Position numbers and translations under genes: made by a program. A DNA stretch of 64,000 nt from Alentia gelatinosa (lineage: Eukaryota; Annelida; Polychaeta; Phyllodocida; Polynoidae), in contig OX465584.1 of the NCBI GenBank assembly GCA_950022655.1, positions 50,264,723-50,328,722 of the forward strand, read 5' to 3'. Positions within the stretch are counted from its first letter, which is position 1; each line of letters begins with the position of its first letter. The notes below the pieces were generated by a model. That model saw only the letters and a program-made list of their open reading frames with translations. It did no database searches and was not told where the DNA came from. Below, piece by piece: positions 51,716-62,755 of the stretch.

Positions 51716-53044
51716 CATTCGCCCTAAACCAGTTTCCCATTAGTATTATCTCTGTGTGAAATAGGACCGGCTAATATGTATAGTGTGGACTGTATAGGGT
51801 AAAAGGGCTTCATCTGTAATATAATAAGAGAGATATATACTGGGTAAAAAATTGAACTCTGACACTAAATTTAGCAATCTTTGCATCCTCAATGTATACA
51901 TATTCTACTTTTCGTTATATAAGAAAAACCATACCATTTGCTAGAATTCTGATAATGATGATATGTTTGTATATAAGGAGGGGTTCTTTGGGATCTTTCA
52001 CTCAAAATCACTCAGTTTGATATGAATAAAGATTAACAGTCAATATGATATCAAGTATATGAACCAGGATAGGTCATGCTCCATATATATATGTATATGT
52101 AGATAGTAGTATGGCTTATTTTCCTATAAACAAATAGCCTATTCAAATTTCTCTAGGTGATAATTCTCCTGATAAGGATATGAGTGTGGTATATTGTCGT
52201 GTATACTCGGTTCCCACCCGACCACCGGACCTGACATCAATACTAATAATACAATACCAGAAAAGGAGGCCTTATAAACATCGCGTGACCTATTTAGTAG
52301 AAAATCCTGTTGTGGAGCGCTTAAAAAGCATATACAAGCAAAATCCTGCACTTCCTACAAGGTCACAGAGCTATGTAAATATATAAAGCTTTCTATGGCT
52401 GGCCCAGAAAGATACAATGAACAGCCCATTGCATTTCGCATGATTCACGCATGGTAGTTTTCCATTATCCCATAGAAATCCTTGATTTTCATTGCCAGTT
52501 TATTGCATTGTTATTCTTATACAAAACAAAGATAGTAGATCTAGCATCATAAAAGCCAATAAATCCTGAACCTCCCCCCCCCCCCCCACACCCTCAGCCC
52601 CATCCCAAGGCAACACTGGTGTGTTTAATATCTGTTCTCATTTTCTCTGAGGCAGTTGGCTCCACATGATAAATACCTCCACTCTTTTTCATGTATACAT
52701 GGAAGGGTAAAGAAATCTCAGATGTTTTCGTCGGCGCCGACCACGAGCGGGCAGCCATGTTAATTAGCCCAGGACCTGTAATTAAGATGCTGATTAGTAG
52801 ATGGAGGGTGATAGGTACATGAGAGGAGTCATGTTTGTGGGACCTTCATGAATATCTGCCTGGTGAGTGTCTGGTGATAAGAATGTCCGCGCGGTGTGCA
52901 GCAGGGATCTCAAGTGGGTCTCAATGAGGACGAGTGGTGGCGAGACTCGCGGAGACAAATCGCTGTGGAGGTGATGCTGTCACGATAGGATGGGGTCAGC
53001 CTGTGAAGCACAGGAGATTAATGTGCACAGTTCTCATGACAAGT
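51716..53044. other. No gene; C-run and a small dispersed repeat
   Basis: A C-run is at 52,574-52,588. About 52,640-52,703 (CACATGATAAATACCTCCAC and TTTTTCATG) resembles 63,585-63,640. No exon was recognised. Confidence 0.3.
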
Positions 53045-53475
53045 TTGTACTGGTTAACTAGCGAGATGAAGGTTTGGCAGTTTGCACCAGTTACCTACTG
53101 AGATGAAGGATTGGCCAGTTTGCACTAGTTACCGAATGAGATGAAGGATTGGCCAGTTTGCACTAGTTACCGAATGAGATGAAGGCTTGGCCTGTTTGCA
53201 CGAGTTACCTACTGAGATGATGGCTTGTCAAGCTTGTATAAGTAGCCTACTGGGATAATGGCTTGGCAGTTTGCACCAGTTACTTAATGATGTGAAGGTT
53301 TGGCCAGTTTGCACCAGTTGAATACTGAGATGAAGGTTCGGCCAGTTTGTACCAGTTAACTACCAAGATGAAGGTTTGTACCAGTTAACTACCGAGATGA
53401 AGGTTTGGCCAGTTTGCTCCAGTTACTTACTGAGATGATAGCTTGTCAAGCTCATAAAAGTAGCCTACTAGGATT
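53045..53475 (+). repeat. 38-bp minisatellite, ~11 copies
   Basis: Units of ACCAGTTACCTACTGAGATG plus AAGGATTGGCCAGTTTGC, with two deletion variants and several diverged units. It is directly followed by an unrelated 31-bp array. Confidence 0.85.
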
Positions 53476-54570
53476 GATAAAGCAGAGTAGTGGAGGGGCG
53501 AGGGTTAATATAAGAGAGCGGTGGAGGGGCGAGGGTTAATAGAGCAGAGTGGTGGAGGGGCAAGGGTTGATAGAGCAGAGTGGTGGAGGGGCGAGGGTTG
53601 ATAGAGCAGCGTGGTGGGGGGGGGGCGGGGGGGAGAGGGTTAATAGAGCAGAGTGGTGAAGGGAAGAGGGTTAATAGAGTAGAGTGGTGCAGGGTGGAGT
53701 AGTGGAGGGACGAGGGCTAATAGAAGAGAGTGGTGGAGGGGCAAGGGTTGATAGAGCAGAGTGGTGGAGGGGCGAGGGTTAATATAAGAGAGTGGTGGAG
53801 GGGCGAGGGTTAATAGAGCAGAGTGGTGGAGGGGCAAGGGTTGATAGAGCAGAGTGGTGGAGGGGCGAGGGTTAATATAAGAGAGTGGTGGAGGGGCGAG
53901 GGTTAATAGAGCAGAGTGGTGGAGGGGCAAGGGTTGATAGAGCAGAGTGGTGGAGGGGCAAGGGTTGATAGAGCAGAGTGGTGGAGGGGCGAGGGTTGAT
54001 AGAGCAGAGTGGTGGAGGGGCGAGGATTAATATAAGAGAGTGGTGGAGGGGCGAGGGTTAATAGAGCAGCGTGGTGGGGGGGGGGAGAGGGTTAATAGAG
54101 CAGAGTGGTGAAGGGAAGAGGGTTAATAGAGTAGAGTGGTGCAGGGTGGAGGGTTAATAAAGCAGAGTGGTGGGGGGGGGGGGGGCGGTTGATAGAGCAG
54201 AGTAGCGGAGGGGCGATGGTTAATAGAAGAGAGTGGTGGAGGGGAAAGGGTTAATAGAGTAGAGTAGTGGAGGGATGAGGTTTGATAGAACAGAATGGTG
54301 GAGGGGCGAGGGTTAATAGAACAGAGTGGCAGAGGGGCGAGGATTAATAGAGTAGAGTGGTGGAGGGGCGAGGGTTAATAGAAGAGAGTGGTGGAGGGGC
54401 GAGTGTCAATAGAGTAGAGTAGTGGAGGGGAGAGGGTTAATAGAGCAGAGTGGTGGAGGGGCGAGGATTAATAGAGTAGAGTGGTGGAGGGGCGAGGGTT
54501 AATAGAACAGAGTGGTGGAGGGGCGAGGGTTAATAAAGCAGAGTGGTAGAGGAGAGAGGGTTAATAGAGC
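53476..54570 (+). repeat. 31-bp minisatellite, ~35 copies
   Basis: Units of AGAGCAGAGTGGTGGAGGGG plus CGAGGGTTAAT, with an alternative start ATAAGAGAGTGG. G-run expansions occur at about 53,616, 54,075 and 54,172. Because 31 is not a multiple of three, translated versions repeat every 93 bp; the 96-codon minus-strand frame is this and not a gene. Confidence 0.95.
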
Positions 54571-54849
54571 CTGCGAACCTGGCCTATGTGTGACACATAT
54601 TATGCCAGGTAGGATCACCATTTTATCTTAGCCTTTACCTCACTTCAAACTAGCAGTTCACCAGCACATATATTTAAGCAGGTGTGCGGTGGTATATGTC
54701 TGATTTCTTTTGTAAAACCACAGTCTTGTATACTAGGTCAGTTATACAATCGATGTCCAAAAATGTTTATTTTGTATTCCCTTTCATTTTAATAAGTTAT
54801 TTTGGGGATCATGTCAGAGGGAGTGAGGTGTAGTTTGAAAAGTTCAAGA
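54571..54849. other. Unremarkable spacer
   Basis: AT-rich sequence between the minisatellite and a possible exon. Confidence 0.3.
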
Positions 54850-55101
54850 TTACTCAGTAGAAACCTCTTCCGGTCCTAGTATTGATTTGGACCGGTACCG
54901 TCTAGGGGTTGATGGAGAATCTATCTCGGACGGGTAACTCGTCATCTCCCTCGAACCATTAATCTGGTCATGTAGAAACATCTCCGCCGAGCCCCCTAGC
55001 GGATACCCCGGGAACCAGCGTAGTAGAAACTCCCGTAATGCCCTTCGCCAACTCGGATATAACCACGAGTCTGCTGGTACCCCCGTGTAATGCTCACACA
55101 C
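54850..55101 (-). CDS. Possible terminal exon, unknown protein
   Basis: An 83-codon frame ending in a TAA-type stop just left of the repeats. Its composition is protein-like and GC-richer than the surroundings, with an aromatic and basic stretch (WLYPSWRRALREFLLRWFPG, residues 13-32), a hydrophilic Ser/Glu-rich end and no repeats. The nominal ATG falls in a CACACA tract, so an acceptor inside (for example TACCAG at about 55,049) is more plausible than initiation. I do not recognise the family, and chance cannot be excluded. Confidence 0.3.
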   Translation of the reverse strand: MCEHYTGVPADSWLYPSWRRALREFLLRWFPGYPLGGSAEMFLHDQINGSREMTSYPSEIDSPSTPRRYRSKSILGPEEVSTE

Positions 55102-55128
55102 ACATATAGTCAGTCGGTGATCAGCGAA

Positions 55129-55181
55129 GTCACGTGACCCTGCAGGGGATCATCGATGTGTGAGTGGGTCACCATGGTAAC
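55129..55181. promoter_or_regulatory. GTCACGTGAC plus X-box-like motif
   Basis: The E-box palindrome is at 55,129-55,138 and GTCACCATGGTAAC at 55,168-55,181, a close match to the RFX X-box. Both lie within 80 bp of the open frame at 54,850-55,101. Functional meaning is inferred only from clustering. Confidence 0.25.
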
Positions 55182-56220
55182 AAGTCTGACCCCATGTTTT
55201 ACAGTGTAGGAGTTCAGTCTCCCAGCGTAGGAGCTAGTAAGTTGAAATCTAGCTTGTATGTGGGTGTATATCTGGTTGGAGAATAGTCAGACGTGTACAT
55301 TGATTGTGTCATACGGTACAATAAACTGTGTCCTATGTCATATATACTGTGGAGTATTAGTGGATCTACTGGGGAGGGAACCAGCGTATTGCTGTCTGTA
55401 TGTCATAGTCGTTCAACATGCATCTGTAGCCTACATAACTTTATTATCCATCGTATACAAAGTCCCCATTGAAACTGTATGGACACTCAGTAAACCAATA
55501 CCCATTATTCAAAAATTGTCAGATACCAAAACCATTGTATACAGATTCAAATCCATTATATACGGTCTCGAAGCCATTGTATTCGGGAAAATAGTCCCTT
55601 TGTGCCAGAGAGCAACCAAAAAAGTCCCCATTGATATACCCTTTAATATGGCAATTTCTGGGTTTGATTTACTTGAGAGTCGGCTATTGAATATGAAATA
55701 TGTAAATACATGTTAGTATATCAGTTGTTTGTTAAATGCCCAAGCATTAGCAATATCATATTACGTAGATGGCATATTATAGTGTGCATCGTATCAATGA
55801 TTTTTTTATTCAAATAAGAAAACGTAAGCTTAGGGAGAGTTGTTTTGAACACGTCTCATTGATTTAAGCGGTATGTACAAACCCATGTATACCCAGAAAG
55901 AACATTATGCCCCCAGGGGTTCGTGGCACATGGAGATGTGGGAAAAGCGTTGCTCCAGTAATATTGGATTCAATCGTGAGGTGTGGTATCGTTATTTTCA
56001 CGTTGTATCGCTACTTTTTTCTGCACCACATTTTCAGTGACACAGGTGAAAGGTTCATTAGACTTTTGATTGGATCTAGATGGCGACATAGTTATGATGC
56101 AACGCCTCCAGACTGGAGCCTGCAGACACGCCTTACGTCATGCCTCGTGGCTGTGGTTCATCCAGGCAGTGGCTCAATGAAGGGAGGCAGCAGGTATTCA
56201 GCAGAACGCCGCTCGACATC
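55182..56220. other. No gene supported
   Basis: A 152-codon plus-strand frame (55,258-55,716) lies over loosely repeated ATTGTATACA/CCATTGTAT words and has no domain. A second frame (55,907-56,308) runs into a dispersed repeat. Neither is called. Confidence 0.3.
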
Positions 56221-56318
56221 TGCCTCTAATGTGGTGTTATTCAACCCTGTTCCCATTCCGAGGCATAATGCAACACCCAGCGAACTCATTACAAGAATTT
56301 ATCAATAATCCAACGAGC
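56221..56318 (+). repeat. Dispersed repeat, pair with 59,879-59,980
   Basis: CCTCTAATGTGGTGTTATTC, CCCATTCCGAGGCATAATGC and TTATCAATAATCCAACGA correspond to CCTCTAATGCTGCATTATTT, CCCATTCTCAGGCATGGTAT and TTATCAGTAATCAATAACCGA in the other copy. Confidence 0.5.
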
Positions 56319-56348
56319 CATCGAAATATTAGCACTGTCCATATGGAG

Positions 56349-56668
56349 GTCTATCATAAAACTGGATGAGATTCAGTCTTGGCCACTGTATGCCACGACT
56401 GGAGTTTGGCATAGTGACTTCATGAGGCGAAGCCGAGTGAAGTCCCACTGTCCGGAGCCAAAACTCCAGGAGTGGCATGCGGTGGCCAAGATTAAAACAA
56501 ATCAGGTTTTGATTTTATCCTACCCAGTCTCCTCGATTCTGGAATATTACGTGATAACAATTCTGTATGCCACTAGTGTCATATAAAACTCCGTATGCCA
56601 GTCAGCGTGGCATACGGAAACTCAATGTTGAGCTTATGGGATTTTATATAAGGGGTAGGATAAAAGAC
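56349..56668 (-). repeat. Palindromic repeat family D, reverse copy
   Basis: Its reverse complement follows 21,604-21,916 along the whole length: GGTAGGATAAAA terminus, ATGCCACTAGTG palindrome, then the foldback with centre GACTTCATGAGGCGAAGCCG. The centre shows the same inner stem and GGCGAAGCC as family L. Similarity is high enough for both copies to be recent. Confidence 0.8.
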
Positions 56669-56929
56669 CGCATAATGAATTAAGAAGTGAATGTTGTTAT
56701 ACCTTCTTTTTTTTACTGACGTGGTGATTATATTTCTATAGGCCCCTAATATAGCAATATAGCAATCAGGAAAATTATTTTATGGTTTTTATTTCACCTT
56801 TTCGCTGGAATCGTTGTTATTAATAGCTTTTGTTCATCGAGACTTGGACCTACTTTTTATTACACCTCATTGCAACAGAATTTGTTGACATTACAGAACA
56901 TCCAAACATTGCTATAACAGAAGATCCTC
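56669..56929. other. No feature seen
   Basis: AT-rich spacer. Confidence 0.3.
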
Positions 56930-57115
56930 AGCAGAACATGCCTGATTGTCCTGTGGAATCTGCTCTACTGTAGATAGCCCCTAGATCATGCCTCTAGCAC
57001 CCAGTGAAACTTGCTCTAATGTAGATTGCCACCAGAACATGCCCTGATGCACCTCTAGCATTCAGTGAGATTTACTGGAATACAGATAGTCACTAGAACA
57101 GGCCTGTAGCATCTC
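56930..57115 (+). repeat. ~64-bp array, three diverged units
   Basis: Units share AGAACATGCCT, CTCTAGCA, CAGTGAAACTTGCTCTAATG and TAGATAGCCAC. Divergence is high. Confidence 0.6.
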
Positions 57116-57611
57116 ACAATTCTCTTCTTTATAAAGTCCGCTTTGTTTATACCCATGCACACTCCAATCTCCTTATCAATATTTACACCGTTCTCACACA
57201 CTAGATCGTCGAGTACTCAACACAGATGGGGCACAGCAGTGTATTTTCACACCCTATAATAGCAGGACATATTGTGCATGTGACAACCCCCCCCCCCTCC
57301 CCGAGTTGGCTGCCGACATGCACCCCCTACAAGTATGTACCGTGTGTGGCCATCTGTGTGTATTCATGCGGAACGATCTGGTGGTGGGGGGCTATGAGAC
57401 TGGGGGGTCTGAATAACATATCATCATCAGCAGCAAATGTGATGGGGTCAGTTTCTGCTTGTGGTTGTCCCAAATCAACCCCCAAACCCCTCCCTCAATG
57501 TCCACACATGCGCAGTCGATCACCACCTGGGTGACATTTTCCACTTGAATGCAGACACCCCACCTACCGTACTCACACAAGGTGAGGGGAGAGCCTCCAG
57601 GGTGGGTACCT
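57116..57611. other. No gene supported
   Basis: Short frames on both strands overlap at 57,226-57,580 without domains. A C-run is at about 57,288. Confidence 0.3.
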
Positions 57612-57870
57612 CCAGGCTGGACTTGCTCAAGTCTTTGATTATGAACAAAATCATTAAATGATTAGGATAAGGTACAGTATGCAACCTGGGGCCCCAGGGA
57701 TCAATGTCCAGTGGCTGAGGGGAGGGGGTGGATGGGTAAGGGAGGCAGAGGGATAGGGCACGGGGACTGAGGCCTGTCTATGACTTAGGTTGGCTGTAGG
57801 GGGTGGGGCAAAGGAGCCAGAGGCAGAGGGGAAGGACACAAGGACTGATGCCAGTCTACCTCCAGGATAG
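57612..57870 (+). repeat. SINE-like family G copy
   Basis: GACTTGCTCAAGTCTTTGAT, TGAACAAAATCATTAAATGA and a long GGGAGG-rich tail with AGGGGAAGGACACAAGG reproduce the family order. Confidence 0.55.
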
Positions 57871-58017
57871 CAGCCGTAGTACGTTCAGTGCAGACACACA
57901 CACTCACACTCACACACCTGACTCGGAGGAGAGGCTGGCCGGATCTCTTGTTAATTACCGTCAAGGAGCCTTGTGTGCCACCAGGCTGTCACGTAGGCAC
58001 ACGTGCCCTCTGCAGGT

Positions 58018-58690
58018 GGGAATCCCATTGAGAGGCGCTGATATTTCCACAGGCAGACGACTTATTACTTAGTCTGCTGAAAGGAATTCCATTGAGAGGT
58101 GGCGTTACTTTCACAAGCAGATGACCCTTTACTCACTTTGCGGATAGGAATCCTATTCAGAAGCGCTGATACTTTGAAAAGCAGACGACTTTTTGCTTAC
58201 TCTGCGGGAAGGAATCCCATAAAAAAGCGCTGATATTTTCGCAGGCAGACGACTTTTTACTCACTCTGCGGATAGGAATCCCATTCAGAAGCGCTGATAC
58301 TTTCACAAGCAGACAACATTTTGTTCAATCTGCGGAAAGTATTTTTACAACAGAGGACGTTTTACTCACTCAACAGGAAGAAATTGCATTGAGAAGTGGC
58401 GATACTTTCACAAGCATATAATTTTTTACTTACTCTGCAGGCAGGAATCCCATAGAGAAGTGCCGATACTTTCACAAGCAGACGATTTTTGCTCACTCTG
58501 GGGAAGTAATCCCATTGAGATATTTCCACAAGCAGAAAACCTTTTACGTAGTCTGCAGAAAATAAGCCCATCGAGAGGTGTCGATACTTTCACAAGCAGA
58601 TAACTTTTTGCTCACTCTGCAAGAAGGAATCCCATTGAGAAGTGGCGATACTTTCACAAACAGACGATTTTTTACTTACTCTGCAGGCAG
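58018..58690 (+). repeat. 64-bp minisatellite, ~11 copies
   Basis: Units follow GGAATCCCATTGAGAAGCGC, TGATACTTTCACAAGCAGAC, GACTTTTTACTCACTCTGCG, about 64 bp each, with two shortened units. GCAGACGACTTTT also appears singly at about 10,402 and 19,745. The array ends just before a candidate 5' exon. Confidence 0.9.
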
Positions 58691-59082
58691 ATTCGCTATC
58701 GCATTGCAGTACCTGCCGACAACCAGCGCGCCCTGTTTGTGTGCGGTGAGACGCAGGTCAGCTTCACTCTCCCATCGTCTGCCGTCTGTGTCAGAAGCAC
58801 CGGGGGGAGAGCGTGTGTGTATGCGGGTGTTTCCTCTGGTCCTGATACTGCTAACAACTGTGGACATCATCAATAGAGTACCCATCACTGTGTGAGAGTG
58901 TGAGGGCGTGTGACAGGCAGTCGGCAGTGTGCACAGACACCTGTAACAGTCCTGCACAGTGTGCTGAACGTACTGCGTGGTTTACACCAGCATCCCCGCA
59001 CTGTCACATCAACATAAGGAGAGAGAGAGAGAGAGAGAGCCAGGCCTTTACAGACAGCCATAGCAGCGGCATACCAAGCACC
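58691..59082 (+). promoter_or_regulatory. Candidate promoter/5' UTR region
   Basis: A GC-richer block with a GA run (59,020-59,040) leading to an ATG followed at once by a good donor. No TATA motif was identified. Short frames on both strands are not convincing. Confidence 0.25.
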
Positions 59083-59094
59083 ATGAAGGGAACG
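59083..59094 (+). CDS. Possible 4-codon first coding exon
   Basis: AGCACCATGAAGGGAACG is followed by GTAGGT. The ATG is in a good context (ACCATGA), and the donor AACG/GTAGGT ends the exon in phase 0 after MKGT. Very short first coding segments are common in animal genes with signal peptides split by an intron, but the downstream exon is not identified. Confidence 0.25.
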
Positions 59095-59275
59095 GTAGGT
59101 GCTACGAGGTCCTCTATACATTTCTCTGTGTCTTTATATCTCATACCTATTTGCCTTCGTTTCCATCATTCTCAGAGGCAATGGGAAGGCTCCAGCTGCA
59201 AAATTGATATGTTTTATTGTACAGGTTTACCAAAAGAGTATTGTAGTCGTTTTCAACAAGTTACACAAGTTTTGG

Positions 59276-59733
59276 TAGATTATCCATAAATATCTGAATT
59301 TTTCTGGCGTTATTTGCTCAGTTTCACTTTAGATCATCTCCGAATATATAAACATTTTTAGTGTCGTTTGCTCAGTATTAAATTAGATCTTCTATGAATA
59401 TCAAAGTATTTCTGGTGTTATAAGTTCAGTATTACTTTATGCCATTTACGAATACAATAGCATTTCTGATATTTTTTCTGCAGTATTACTGTAGATCATC
59501 CATGAATATCTAAGTATTTCTCGTATTATTAGTTCAGTTTTGCTTTAGTTCATTCATGAATATATACATATTTCTGATATCAGTGTTACTTAGTGTCAAT
59601 TTAGATTATCTATGAATATTCAAGTGTTTCTGGTGTTATTAGTTCCGTGTTACTTTATGCCATCTATGAATATTAAAGTATTTCTGGTATTATTTGATCA
59701 GTATTACTATAGTTTAAGCACGAGTATCATTCC
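59276..59733 (+). repeat. ~62-bp array, 7-8 copies
   Basis: Units share ATCTATGAATATCAAAGTAT, TTCTGGTGTTATTAGTTCAG and TATTACTTTAG. They are moderately diverged, AT-rich and end near 59,733. Confidence 0.8.
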
Positions 59734-59878
59734 ATTGAGGGCACACGTATGTGTAACAAGTCACTATAGTTATCATCCTCCCCTATGTCTACACACAGAC
59801 AAAAACACAGTGTAAATGCAGGATTCAACCTACAGTAGTGGTCCAGGGCCGTCCCATGTGTGGGTCTGTGGACTAAAG

Positions 59879-59980
59879 CCTCTAATGCTGCATTATTTGA
59901 CCTTGCTCCCATTCTCAGGCATGGTATGACAAACTGGATGTGGGTGCAACAGATTATCAGTAATCAATAACCGATCAAAT
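59879..59980 (+). repeat. Dispersed repeat, pair with 56,221-56,318
   Basis: Second copy of the short interspersed repeat described there, same orientation, about 3.7 kb away. Confidence 0.5.
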
Positions 59981-60715
<735 letters not shown>

Positions 60716-62467
60716 AGTTGGAATTTGGGACACTGTGTTAGGTATACAATGATCAATAGAAATGCCAAATGAGACCTGTAGAAAGTATATTGTATTAGAA
60801 TCTCTAATATTGCTGAATCTATAGAAATGCCAAATGAAACTTGCTGGAATATATTAACCACATATGTATATATATATATATATAAGAATGAAAATAAGGG
60901 TCAAATGTCATGATGTGCATCACTAACCGACCCTACAGGTTGAGGCGACCAGGCAGTAGACTGCACCAGGTGTCAGCCGTTTTTTTAAAGCATCATACAG
61001 AATAAACACATCAAGGCTGACCTCAGGTCGTGTAGCACATGGCACCTGGCTCCCAGCCTGACCAGGGCCCACTACGCATGCGTCGATTATAGGTCAGTGT
61101 TGATACTCTCCAAGCAGAGAGGTGCTCCTAACATACAGTGTGCAGGTGTTGAGTGTGAATAATGTGCTGGGAGATCAATCGTAAACCTGTGTAAAGAGAT
61201 CGTTGTGTTACCGTATTGATAGATTAATATCTGCAGGTGTTTAAGAGACTGCCATATACACGTACACGTTTTTACGGCATTACTCAATATTGAATATAGT
61301 CATATGTGTATGCAAGAGTTTCAATGGGTGATTTATAGAAGTAGTATACCATATGGAGACATGGTCAGTGTGACTGAATAGAATCTGTCCAGTAATGTTT
61401 TGTAGGGAATATTCACCGAGTTCGAATGTATCTTTATTGACAGTTACATATATTGAGGTCTGCTTAGTAGAGTCTCTACATTGCTACATTGGAGTAAAAG
61501 TGACGGTTGTGGCGCCTGAGCGTAGTTTGTAAGCTTAAAAGAAAAGTGATGATATGAACGCTCTCTTCTCAGTCTTGTATCTGTGACTGAAAGCTATGCT
61601 GACTTTTCCCCTGTGAAATCTCTCCATGGCTGCCTCCATTAGCACAGCAGTGGTTCGAGTGATGGTCCAAGAGATATTTCAAGCAAGGGGTGCTACAGGC
61701 TTATAGAGAAAATAGCGAATAGGTTAATGTATTGTTTAATACGGCAAATTACAATACCCCCAACGTATTGACATGGTACTTTGTAAATTGTAGTAGTGTT
61801 ACAAATGTGTTAAGGGCAAAGGTCCTTGCTTAATGTTGATTGTACATGTTAAACATAAGGCAAAATCTGTTCAAAGTTGAGAAAGCACTGTAAATATCCG
61901 ATGTTACGCGTTGCTGTACTGCAAATATGTATTGCATGGAAGAGCAATCCACAAGAATTGAATGCAATAAAACTTTTTTTTTTTTAATTTGGCATGTTGC
62001 ATCCTGTAAAATCAAAAAGTGTCAATTCAAAGCCTAGCCTTTTCATCTTAATCTGAATATCGTATTCTAATCTGGTAGATATTTAGAAGTTTGTTCTTCA
62101 TACTCTCTCCATTGCCTCTCGCACTGGAGTTATAGTTGCCTACTCTATCGTTTATATCAAAGGGACACCCATTGATAGATTCCTCACATCTAAGCGGAAG
62201 TAGTTCATTAACTAATCACATTCAATTGCCTTAAGCCAGACTTTGCAGCTAATTGCGGATCACAATTTGAACCCTTGTTCGCGGTAATTGATACGGGTGG
62301 TGATAATTAACACTTATCTAATTAGGTGAGGCTATGTCGGACAGAGCTCTTCTGATTGAATACTGAGTAGCTTCTCTCTGCACTGAGGAGGAGGTATGCG
62401 GAACATCCAGCGACTTCAACCTTACATTTACATCACATTGTAAAGTCTAGAGTCCTGCACTGGCCAG
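60716..62467. other. No gene; one foldback arm
   Basis: 61,341-61,430 carries one arm and the loop of the foldback at 13,740 (GAGACATGGTCAGTGTGACT, ATTCACCGAGTTCGAATG). No exon is supported in the rest. Confidence 0.35.
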
Positions 62468-62755
62468 GTGCAGATCTTAGGCCCGATTCCTACTTGGAGA
62501 TTCTTGCCCCAGAGACTAGTGCCTGGCATAGTCGCCGGGAAACGCCAGTCGCACAGCGTGTTGGAGGGCATAGGCCGAATATTTCAAGCAAGTTTGAAAT
62601 TAAATCGCAAAAGAAAAGTGCCTTTTGGGGACAGATTCGAGTCGGCGACTCATGCCTGCACTATGGTGGGCGGGACAACGGTCATCTACAATATAGAATT
62701 TTTGCATTCCCACTTGGCGACAGATTCCTACACATTTGTGCTCATTGTAACTGAC
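62468..62755 (+). repeat. Diverged relative of the 24.5-kb TIR element
   Basis: CGCCAGTCGCACAGCGTG, AGTCGGCGACTCATGC and CATTCCCACTTGGCGACAGA resemble interior and terminal words of 24,543-24,995. Clear terminal repeats are lacking. Confidence 0.3.

Noticed and set aside
53640..53930. 96-residue minus-strand frame with repeated LAPPPLSYINPRPSTT
   Set aside because: It is the 31-bp minisatellite read in rotating frames.
55258..55716. 152-residue frame
   Set aside because: AT-rich, loosely repetitive words, no domain or splice context.
55907..56308. 133-residue frame
   Set aside because: Its second half is a dispersed repeat also found at 59,879-59,980.
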